From: Caldifarciminota bacterium
GTDB taxonomy: Bacteria; Hydrothermota; Hydrothermia; B15-G9; WFZT01
Reading direction: 5' to 3'
Length of the DNA stretch: 11,394 nucleotides
Assembly: GCA_026991055.1 (NCBI GenBank)
Contig: JALXCE010000318.1
Coordinates: forward strand, 1-11,394
Shown: one piece after another, positions 1 to 5,744 of the stretch
How the letters are laid out: every line of letters starts with the position of its first letter
Position numbering within the stretch: the first letter of the stretch is position 1
Notes under the pieces: model-generated
What the model was told of the DNA's origin: nothing
The model's input: only the letters and a program-made list of their open reading frames with translations
The model's database searches: none
Program-made: the position numbers and the translations under genes

Positions 1-1085
1 AGATGCTCGAAATTGTGTTTAAGGAGACCATAAATCGAACTGGAATTGACCCCAAAATCATTGACGGGGCAATAGCAGGATGTATCGGCATGCCATCCAA
101 TGCGGCAAATGTCACTCGCGTGGCAGCGATGAGAGCCGGATTGAAACCCGAAGCTTCTGCCTACACAGTCCAGAGAAACTGCTCATCGGGTATACTTTCC
201 ATAACTTCTGCGTATCAGGCAATTCAGGCCGGAGATGGTGAAATTTTCCTTGTAGGTGGTACGGAAAGCATGTCCACAAGTCCTTATGTGATGTGGAAGG
301 CAAGATGGGGCTACCGTCTGAGACACGGCAAACTTATTGACGGACTCTGGGAAGGTTTGACTGACCCCGTGGTTGATCAAATCATGGGTAGAACTGCTGA
401 AAATGTTGCAGAAAAATGGGGTATCACAAGAGAGGAGCAGGATAAGTTTGCCCTCTGGTCACATCAGAAGGCCCTTAAGGCACAGGCAGAGGGAAGATTT
501 AAAGACCAGATCGTGCCCATTGAAATTAATGGCAGGGTAGTGGATAAAGATGAGGGACCCAATCCGAAGCTGACGCTTCAGATTCTCGCACTATACCCCA
601 CAATTTTTAAGGAGAATGGGACAGTTACTCCCGGTAACGCATGCCCTCTCAACGACGGTGCTGCATCCATGCTGGTTATGACAAAGGAAAAGGCAGAAGA
701 ATTAGGTCTTGAGCCAGAAGCTTATATCGTGGGATATGCCTACGCGGCTACTGATCCAGCTTACATGGGTGAAGGACCGATTTATGCAGTTCCAAAAGCT
801 TTTGAAAAGACTGGACTCACCATGGAAGATATCGATTTTGTGGAGCTCAACGAGGCATTTGCTGCTCAATCTATCCCGTGTATGAGGGCACTCAACATTC
901 CTGAGGAAAAGCTCAACGTATGGGGTGGCGCAATAGCGCTCGGACATCCAGTAGGTGCTACAGGTTCGATTCTTACGGTGAAGCTCATCCATATTCTGAA
1001 ACAGCTCAACGGACGCTACGGACTCGTAACCATGTGTGTGGGTGGAGGTCAGGGCGGAGCCCTCATCATTGAAAGGAGGAGTTGA
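1..1085 (+). CDS. Thiolase (acetyl-CoA C-acyltransferase), 5'-partial, catalytically intact
   Basis: Thiolase-family enzyme expected to cleave 3-ketoacyl-CoA with CoA to acetyl-CoA plus a shortened acyl-CoA, or run the reverse condensation; cytoplasmic. Counting from the ATG at position 3, the nucleophilic Cys is residue 60 (TVQRNCSSG), followed by LVGGTES (84-90), TAEN (131-134), NEAF (283-286), GHP with catalytic His315, and the second catalytic Cys345 in CVGGGQGG. That ATG is internal: aligned with the next gene, about 28 N-terminal residues including the usual RTPxGxFGG segment are missing, and the frame is open to the left edge, so the true start lies outside the window. Thiolases are usually about 390 aa, and 360 are seen here. 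The stop is 2 nt before the ATG of the next thiolase-like gene, implying co-translation. Acetoacetyl-CoA thiolase and long-chain ketoacyl-CoA thiolase cannot be told apart from sequence alone. Family assignment is very secure; substrate is unknown. Confidence 0.95.
   Translation, partial: MLEIVFKETINRTGIDPKIIDGAIAGCIGMPSNAANVTRVAAMRAGLKPEASAYTVQRNCSSGILSITSAYQAIQAGDGEIFLVGGTESMSTSPYVMWKARWGYRLRHGKLIDGLWEGLTDPVVDQIMGRTAENVAEKWGITREEQDKFALWSHQKALKAQAEGRFKDQIVPIEINGRVVDKDEGPNPKLTLQILALYPTIFKENGTVTPGNACPLNDGAASMLVMTKEKAEELGLEPEAYIVGYAYAATDPAYMGEGPIYAVPKAFEKTGLTMEDIDFVELNEAFAAQSIPCMRALNIPEEKLNVWGGAIALGHPVGATGSILTVKLIHILKQLNGRYGLVTMCVGGGQGGALIIERRS
1074..1079 (+). promoter_or_regulatory. Ribosome binding site AGGAGG that fixes the start of the second thiolase-like gene
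   Basis: AGGAGG sits inside the last codons of the first thiolase, 8 nt before the ATG at 1088. An in-frame TTG at 1082 would leave only 2 nt of spacing, so ATG 1088 is the likely start. The stop TGA (1083-1085) and this ATG are 2 nt apart, so ribosomes finishing the first thiolase could restart on the second, favouring similar yields of the two proteins. Confidence 0.85.
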
Positions 1086-1087
1086 TA

Positions 1088-2278
1088 ATGAAATTCGCAA
1101 TTTTTGGCACTGCAAGGACACCAATTGGCTCTTTTGGTGGGGCATTCAGGGATGTGAGGCCCCAGTTCCTTTTTAAGGACTCCATCAAAGCCTCCTACGA
1201 GCGCTCAGGTTTAAAGGATTACTCACATATCTATGACTGCGTGGGAGGCAACGCCGTTCAGCCATCTGATTGCGCGAATATCACACGCGTGTCAATTCTT
1301 CTTGCTGGATTTCCAAACGAAATTCCGGCTTTTACGGTGATGGCAAATGATGTTTCATCGCTGGTTGCAGCAGTAAATGCGATGCAGGCAATGATAACCG
1401 GAGAAGGAGACCTGTATCTTGTTGGTGGCACCGAAAGTGCTTCCACAGCTCCCTACATTGTGAGGGGTGCAAGATGGGGATTCAGATTTAACCACGGGAT
1501 AGTCAACGACATGATGGCCGAACTCAGAGTGGATGCCAACGAGAAAAAATGGTACTGCGAGATTGTGGGTAACGTGCTCAAAAACAAGTACGGAATCTCC
1601 CGTGAGGAGATGGACAGATTTGCTGCCCTGAGCCATAAGAAAGCTTTTAGAGCGGTAAGGGAGCAAAAGTTTAAGGACCAGATTGTCCCTGTCACTGTGA
1701 AGAAAAAAGCCGCTGGCAAGGAAGTTGTCCCCGAAATCGTTTCAGAAGACGAGGGTATCAATCCGGTCATGAGCCCCAAAAAAGCTGCAAAGGCAAATCC
1801 ACTGTATGAGGGTCTTGATCTGACAGAGGTCAATACTTACCGACTTGCAGATGGAGCCGCGAGCTTCTTTATTGCAAAGGAGGAAAAGGCAAAGGAACTC
1901 GGTCTCGAGCCTGAGGGTTATATTCTTGCCTACGCACTTTCAGGAACTCATCTTGACGACCCGGTTGCTGCCCTCTTTGAATCCATGAGAAAAGCAATGG
2001 AAAAGGCCGGGGTAAAAGCTGACGAAATCGAAGTCTTTGAGCTGGACGAAACCTTTGCAGGTACCACACTTGCCGCTATGAAAGAATTTGGCATTCCTGA
2101 GGATAAGGTAAATCTCTGGGGAGGCACGCTTGCCACGGGTCATCCAGTTGGAGCAACGGGTGCCATTATGACGGTTAAGCTCGTTCATATTATGAAGACA
2201 CTTGATAAAAAGTTAGGTATGGTCGCTCTCACTTCAATGGGTGGCCAGGCCGTTAGCCTTGTTATTTCAAAAGAATGA
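1088..2278 (+). CDS. Thiolase-like protein lacking both catalytic cysteines (probable non-catalytic thiolase paralog)
   Basis: Full-length thiolase-fold protein of 396 aa from ATG 1088. Fold signatures are kept: RTPIGSFGG (10-18), LVGGTES (111-117), REEMDRFAALSHKKA (172-186), and WGGTLATGHPVGATG (344-358) with His352. The active site is not. Asp88 (codon GAT at 1349-1351) stands where the acyl-accepting Cys belongs (TVMANDVSS against TVQRNCSSG upstream), Thr382 stands at the second catalytic Cys, NEAF reads DETF (320-323), and the TAEN and GNxxxLNDGA segments are altered. Ordinary thiolysis is therefore unlikely. Motifs such as ARWGxRxxHG, FKDQIVP and GATGxIxTVKLxHIxK are shared with the upstream thiolase and point to tandem duplication. 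The frame is intact without stops and has a strong RBS, so it is not an obvious pseudogene. Likely roles, by inference: partner subunit of the upstream thiolase, CoA-ester binding protein, or an enzyme with altered chemistry such as retro-aldol cleavage. Confidence 0.9.
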   Translation: MKFAIFGTARTPIGSFGGAFRDVRPQFLFKDSIKASYERSGLKDYSHIYDCVGGNAVQPSDCANITRVSILLAGFPNEIPAFTVMANDVSSLVAAVNAMQAMITGEGDLYLVGGTESASTAPYIVRGARWGFRFNHGIVNDMMAELRVDANEKKWYCEIVGNVLKNKYGISREEMDRFAALSHKKAFRAVREQKFKDQIVPVTVKKKAAGKEVVPEIVSEDEGINPVMSPKKAAKANPLYEGLDLTEVNTYRLADGAASFFIAKEEKAKELGLEPEGYILAYALSGTHLDDPVAALFESMRKAMEKAGVKADEIEVFELDETFAGTTLAAMKEFGIPEDKVNLWGGTLATGHPVGATGAIMTVKLVHIMKTLDKKLGMVALTSMGGQAVSLVISKE

Positions 2279-2302
2279 AACTACTGTTGGGAACTTCATA
2301 CT

Positions 2303-2336
2303 TGAGGAGAGGTTCAGGCTCTGCCGCCTCTCCTCA
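2303..2336 (+). other. Intergenic GC-rich hairpin without U-tract
   Basis: A perfect 10-bp inverted repeat (TGAGGAGAGG at 2303-2312, CCTCTCCTCA at 2327-2336) encloses a 14-nt loop that can form a small GGC/GCC stem. It fills the gap between the second thiolase-like gene and the dehydrogenase, starting 24 nt after the stop and ending 18 nt before the AGGAGG at 2355. TTAAACC follows it, not a T-run, so it is not a textbook intrinsic terminator. An alternative 6-bp pairing of TTCAGG (2313-2318) with CCTGAA (2342-2347) is possible, but weak. A role in mRNA processing, stability or partial attenuation is inferred. Confidence 0.55.
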
Positions 2337-2368
2337 TTAAACCTGAAAAACAAAAGGAGGATTGAGTT

Positions 2369-3589
2369 ATGTACATTTACAAAGCAGCTGTTGTAGGTGG
2401 CGGGGCCATGGGCTCCGGTATTGCTCAGGTAATTTCCTATGCGGGGATTCCTGTCGTAATAAAAGAGGTAAATGAGGAGCTTGCCCAGAAGGCTTACGAA
2501 AGGGTGAAATCAATCTACCAGAGGCGCGTGGACAAGGGCAAGATGACCCCTGAGGACATGGAAAAAAAGATGGAATTAGTGGAGGTTACAACCAGCTACG
2601 AGGACCTTGAGGATGCCGATATTGTAATAGAGGCCGTCTATGAAAATCTTGATGTGAAAAAGCAGGTTTTCAAGGAGCTTGACGAGCATGTTCAGCCCAG
2701 TGCCATCCTTGCATCGAATACTTCGGCTCTCTCCATCACAGCTATTGCAAGTGCCACGAAGAGACCTGAGAAGGTTATCGGAATGCACTTTTTCAATCCT
2801 GCACATGTGATGAAATTGGTGGAGGTTATCCCGGGACTTGCAACCTCTGACGAGGTGACAGATGACGTTGTGACATTCTCAGAGACCTTGAGGAAGATTC
2901 CCATTATCGTGAGGGAGTGCCCTGGATTTCTCGTTAACCGTGTCTTGATGGCGTACATGAACGAGGCTGCCTATGCTCTTCAGGAGGGTGCAGCAACCAT
3001 CGAAGAAATTGACAAAGCGGCAGTGGAATTTGGGTGGCCAATGGGACCATTTACGCTCATTGATATGCTCGGAATTGATGTGGCCTATGAGGTTGCTGAG
3101 ATCCTTTATGACGGATACGGTGAGAGGATGAAGCCCGCGAAGATTCTTTTCAAGATGGTGGAAAGGAAGAGGTTTGGCCAGAAATCCGGTGCCGGCTTCT
3201 ACGTTTACGACCAGAGCAAGGAGTATGAGCCTCTTGAGAAGATTATAGAGGAAGTGCAGAAGGAAACAGGAGTTAAGGGAACGAAATTCTCCATGGACAG
3301 GCTCATGTATGCGATGATCAACGAGGCGGTGCTGGCATTTCAGGAGAATGTTGCCACAGCAGCAGACATTGATATGGGAACGCTTGCCGGTCTTGGATTC
3401 CCACAGGACAAAGGTGGTGGACCGCTTCATTATGCGGATAAAATTGGAATTGATGTGCTTCTTGAGGGACTCAAGAAGTTTACTGAGGAACTTGGGCCTC
3501 GTTTCTGGCCTGCATATCATTTGAAGAAGATGGTTGCAGCCGGATGGCTTGGAGAGAAGACAAAGAAAGGGTTCTTTGATTACGCGTGA
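2369..3589 (+). CDS. 3-hydroxyacyl-CoA dehydrogenase, FadB-type with two C-terminal domains, stand-alone
   Basis: NAD-dependent oxidation of 3-hydroxyacyl-CoA to 3-ketoacyl-CoA, the third step of beta-oxidation; cytoplasmic. The 406-aa protein begins with a Rossmann fold (VGGGAMGSGIAQ, 9-20), with Glu33 placed to select NAD over NADP. The catalytic His140 (MHFFNP), Glu152 (KLVEV) and Asn190 (LVNR) have the 12- and 50-residue spacings known for the family. A first C-terminal helical domain runs from about 186 to 281 (GPFTLIDMLGIDV; GAGFYVYD), and a second, degenerate copy from about 309 to 406 ends in KKGFFDYA. Single-domain HADs are roughly 280-310 aa. This two-domain layout matches the dehydrogenase half of FadB/FadJ without the fused hydratase, which is instead the next gene. 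The start is ATG 2369 with AGGAGG 8 nt upstream. Product identity is secure; chain-length preference is not visible. Confidence 0.95.
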   Translation: MYIYKAAVVGGGAMGSGIAQVISYAGIPVVIKEVNEELAQKAYERVKSIYQRRVDKGKMTPEDMEKKMELVEVTTSYEDLEDADIVIEAVYENLDVKKQVFKELDEHVQPSAILASNTSALSITAIASATKRPEKVIGMHFFNPAHVMKLVEVIPGLATSDEVTDDVVTFSETLRKIPIIVRECPGFLVNRVLMAYMNEAAYALQEGAATIEEIDKAAVEFGWPMGPFTLIDMLGIDVAYEVAEILYDGYGERMKPAKILFKMVERKRFGQKSGAGFYVYDQSKEYEPLEKIIEEVQKETGVKGTKFSMDRLMYAMINEAVLAFQENVATAADIDMGTLAGLGFPQDKGGGPLHYADKIGIDVLLEGLKKFTEELGPRFWPAYHLKKMVAAGWLGEKTKKGFFDYA

Positions 3590-3595
3590 GGTTTG

Positions 3596-3641
3596 GGTTT
3601 TAGGGGCGGGGGCTCCGTACGGAGCCCCCTCCCCTAAAACC
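3596..3641 (+). other. Long intergenic hairpin with 22-nt arms and one mismatch, no U-tract
   Basis: The arms 3596-3617 and 3620-3641 pair over 22 positions with a single C/T mismatch (3607 against 3630). The outer part is GGTTTTAGGGG/CCCCTAAAACC and the inner part GGGGGCTCCG/CGGAGCCCCC. The real loop is probably GTAC. The stem lies between the dehydrogenase stop and the hydratase RBS (AGGAGG at 3657). The T-run is on the 5' arm and is itself base-paired, and CTATCAAAATT follows the 3' arm, so the U-tract of a canonical intrinsic terminator is absent on both strands. Only 15 nt separate it from the RBS, leaving no room for a promoter of normal size. It is therefore more likely an in-operon processing, stabilising or attenuating element than a full stop. 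Confidence 0.6.
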
Positions 3642-3669
3642 TATCAAAATTAAAAAAGGAGGTCAAAAA

Positions 3670-4458
3670 ATGGCTGAAAAACAGTATATCAAGCTCAACA
3701 TTGACGACGATGGCGTTGCAGTGGTCACCATTGACCACCCACCTGTTAATGCACTCTCATCCGAGGTCCTGAAGGAATTCTCAGAGACCCTGGATGAACT
3801 GAAGGATGACCCAAAGGCAAAGGTCATCGTTATAGCCGGTGCCGGCAGCTTTGCATTTATTGCCGGTGCAGATATCAATGAAATTATGCAGATTTCAGAT
3901 AAGGAGACGGGGTACAAACTCGCAAGGATGGGGCAGCAGATAATTGACAAACTCGAAAAACTTGGAAAGCCCACTATTGCCGCTATTCATTCACACTGTC
4001 TTGGTGGAGGGCTTGAGCTTGCCATGGCTTGCCACATGAGAATCGCAGGTGACAGGGCAAAACTGGGTCAGCCGGAAATCAATCTCGGAATTATGCCGGG
4101 ATTTGGTGGAACACAGCGTCTTTCACGTATTGTTGGAAAGGCAAAGGCAATTGAGATGATTCTTACAGGTGACAATATTTCTGCTCAGGAAGCCTACAGA
4201 ATCGGGCTCGTCAACAAGGTTGTGCCACAGAGTGATGTCTTGAAGGTTGCAAAGGACCTTGCTCGCAGGATTGCCCGCAAAGGTCAGGTTGCGGTGAGGC
4301 ATGCGCTTAAGGCCATTGTTGAGGGTTATGAGATGCCGCTTGATGAGGCCCTTGATTTTGAGGCAAAGCTCTTCGGTGAGCTCTGCGAAACCGAAGACAT
4401 GAAAGAGGGACTGAGGGCGTTCAAAGAAAAGCGTCAGCCTCAGTTTAAAGATAGATAG
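3670..4458 (+). CDS. Enoyl-CoA hydratase (crotonase family)
   Basis: Hydrates trans-2-enoyl-CoA to 3-hydroxyacyl-CoA, the second step of beta-oxidation; cytoplasmic. The 262-aa length is normal for the crotonase family. The oxyanion-hole segments are visible as IAGAD (64-68) and LGGG (111-114). Both catalytic glutamates are present: Glu116 (GGGLELAMAC) and Glu136 (GQPEINLGIMPG), spaced 20 residues apart as in the characterised rat enzyme. FGGTQRL follows at 145-151. With both Glu residues present, a hydratase is more likely than a crotonase-fold isomerase or thioesterase. The start ATG 3670 has AGGAGG 7 nt upstream. The stop codon TAG (4456-4458) overlaps the RBS of the acyl-CoA dehydrogenase, so those two genes are translationally coupled. 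The preceding gene is the dehydrogenase that would use its product; the two correspond to the two halves of FadB. Confidence 0.95.
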   Translation: MAEKQYIKLNIDDDGVAVVTIDHPPVNALSSEVLKEFSETLDELKDDPKAKVIVIAGAGSFAFIAGADINEIMQISDKETGYKLARMGQQIIDKLEKLGKPTIAAIHSHCLGGGLELAMACHMRIAGDRAKLGQPEINLGIMPGFGGTQRLSRIVGKAKAIEMILTGDNISAQEAYRIGLVNKVVPQSDVLKVAKDLARRIARKGQVAVRHALKAIVEGYEMPLDEALDFEAKLFGELCETEDMKEGLRAFKEKRQPQFKDR

Positions 4459-4468
4459 GAGGAAAAGC

Positions 4469-5623
4469 ATGGATTTTACATTTCCAGAGGAATTAAATCT
4501 CCTTCGTGAGATGGTGCGGGATTTCGCAAGGAATGAGATTGCACCCCGCATTGATGAAATGGAGGAGAAGGAAGAAATCCCAAAGGATTTGATTGACCAG
4601 ATGGCGGAGCTCGGATTCTTCGGCATTATGTTTCCCGAGGAATACGGTGGCTCCGGCATGGGAAAGTTAGGGTACTGTATAATGCAGGAAGAAATCTCCC
4701 GTGTGCATGCATCCACCTCAGTTTTGATCGGTGCAAGTGAAGGACTTGCTGGCGGTGCTCTATTTCTTGATGGAACTGAAGAGCAGAAAAAGAAATATCT
4801 CACCGGAATTGCCGAGGGGAAGCTCATTGGAGCCTACGCTCTGACCGAGCCCAATGCTGGCTCTGATGCTGGCTCCATCAGAACCTCAGCAGTTAAGGAC
4901 GGAAATGAGTGGGTGATCAACGGGAGAAAGATATTTATTACCAACGGTGCCATTGCTGATATTGTTATCGTTTATGCTGTGACGGACAAGACATTGGGTC
5001 CCAAGGGTGGAATTACTGCATTCATAGTGGAGACTGACTGGAAAGGATTTAGCGTTGGGAAACTTGAGGATAAGATGGGAATTCGCGCTACAACAACGGC
5101 GGAGCTGATTTTTGAAGACCTGAGGGTCCCTGAAGAGAATGTGCTTGGTCAGGTGGGAATTGGATTCAAGAATGCACTGAATACACTTGATTATGGAAGG
5201 CTAACCCTGGCTTGCGGCTGTCTTGGAGCGGCGAAAGAGGCTGTGGATATTGCATACAAATATGCAAAGGAGAGACAGCAGTTTGGACAGCCTATTGCCA
5301 ATTTCCAGACCATCCAGAACTACCTTGCGGAGATGGTGATTGACACCTTTGCCATTGAGTCCATGACCTACCGTGTGGCATGGATGGCCGATCAGGGGAT
5401 GGATATTATCCGCGAGGCATCCATTGTGAAGAATTTTGCATCCGAAGTTTCTGACAGGGTAATTGACAAGGCCTTGCAGATTCACGGTGGATACGGGTAC
5501 ATCAAAGACTTCCCCATTGAGAGGATGTACAGGGATTCGAGGATCAACAGGATTTTTGAGGGGACGAACGAAATTCAGAAGTACATCATCTACAAGACAC
5601 TGGAGAGGAAAGGGCGTTACTAA
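4469..5623 (+). CDS. Acyl-CoA dehydrogenase (FAD-dependent)
   Basis: Oxidises acyl-CoA to trans-2-enoyl-CoA with FAD, usually passing electrons to electron-transfer flavoprotein; first step of beta-oxidation. The 384-aa length is typical. Family signatures appear in order: FPEEYGGSGMG (55-65), the substrate/FAD segment AYALTEPNAGSDAG (122-135), FITNG (156-160), RQQFGQPI (269-276), ALQIHGGYGY (335-344), and IFEGTNEIQ (362-370), where Glu364 aligns with the catalytic base of short/medium-chain enzymes (Glu376 in MCAD). No ETF genes are in the window. The start ATG 4469 lies 6 nt after AGGAGG (4457-4462), which itself overlaps the hydratase stop codon. This is the last gene of the run, followed by the convergent intergenic region. 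A short- or medium-chain enzyme is the best guess; glutaryl- or branched-chain acyl-CoA substrates are not excluded. Confidence 0.95.
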   Translation: MDFTFPEELNLLREMVRDFARNEIAPRIDEMEEKEEIPKDLIDQMAELGFFGIMFPEEYGGSGMGKLGYCIMQEEISRVHASTSVLIGASEGLAGGALFLDGTEEQKKKYLTGIAEGKLIGAYALTEPNAGSDAGSIRTSAVKDGNEWVINGRKIFITNGAIADIVIVYAVTDKTLGPKGGITAFIVETDWKGFSVGKLEDKMGIRATTTAELIFEDLRVPEENVLGQVGIGFKNALNTLDYGRLTLACGCLGAAKEAVDIAYKYAKERQQFGQPIANFQTIQNYLAEMVIDTFAIESMTYRVAWMADQGMDIIREASIVKNFASEVSDRVIDKALQIHGGYGYIKDFPIERMYRDSRINRIFEGTNEIQKYIIYKTLERKGRY

Positions 5624-5650
5624 ACTCCAGACAGACCTCCAGTAGTTTAG
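5620..5650 (+). other. Short inverted repeat overlapping the acyl-CoA dehydrogenase stop
   Basis: CTAAACT (5620-5626, containing the TAA stop) and AGTTTAG (5644-5650) are perfect inverted complements around a 17-nt loop. The stem is AT-rich and weak and has no following T-run. It could be a minor 3'-end structure of the metabolic transcript or chance. Confidence 0.3.
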
Positions 5651-5680
5651 GGGGTGATGTTAGCGGATTTTGGAATTAGG

Positions 5681-5711
5681 TGGGGAGGCGGCCCTTCGGG
5701 CCGCCGCCCCA
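5681..5711. terminator. GC-rich hairpin between convergent genes, likely shared 3'-end structure
   Basis: TGGGG at 5681-5685 pairs with CCCCA at 5707-5711; after an A/G mismatch, GGCGGCCC (5687-5694) pairs with GGGCCGCC (5698-5705) around a TTC triloop. It lies 57 nt after the acyl-CoA dehydrogenase stop and about 33 nt beyond the stop of the large minus-strand gene, the expected place for a bidirectional terminator. Neither strand has a proper T-run after the stem (AAGTTTCATT on the plus strand, CCTAATTCC on the minus), so termination is inferred from position and stem strength. The rest of the 121-bp gap between the two stops holds only two weak inverted repeats and no gene. Confidence 0.6.
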
Positions 5712-5713
5712 AG

Positions 5714-5730
5714 TTTCATTAAAGATGAAA
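5714..5730. other. Small AT-rich inverted repeat beside the main hairpin
   Basis: TTTCAT (5714-5719) and ATGAAA (5725-5730) form a 6-bp stem with a 5-nt loop, followed on the plus strand by the T-containing ATTCTATTTA. It might assist plus-strand transcript ending, but such short AT-rich repeats also arise by chance. Confidence 0.25.
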
Positions 5731-5744
5731 ATTCTATTTACTAG

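Noticed and set aside
3..5. ATG at position 3 as the true start of the first thiolase
   Set aside because: About 28 conserved N-terminal residues would be missing, including the RTPxG segment that the neighbouring paralog has; the gene is cut by the window edge.
1082..1087. TTG at 1082 as start of the second thiolase-like gene (4-base overlap with the first)
   Set aside because: It would be only 2 nt from the AGGAGG; ATG 1088 has 8-nt spacing and gives the usual thiolase N-terminus.
2279..2368. Riboswitch or independent promoter before the dehydrogenase gene
   Set aside because: The 90-nt gap holds only a simple hairpin and an RBS; no known riboswitch core and no paired -35/-10 boxes with normal spacing could be seen.
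2879..3520. 213-codon minus-strand open frame opposite the dehydrogenase gene
   Set aside because: It is fully antisense to a well-identified gene and its translation shows no family motif or RBS.
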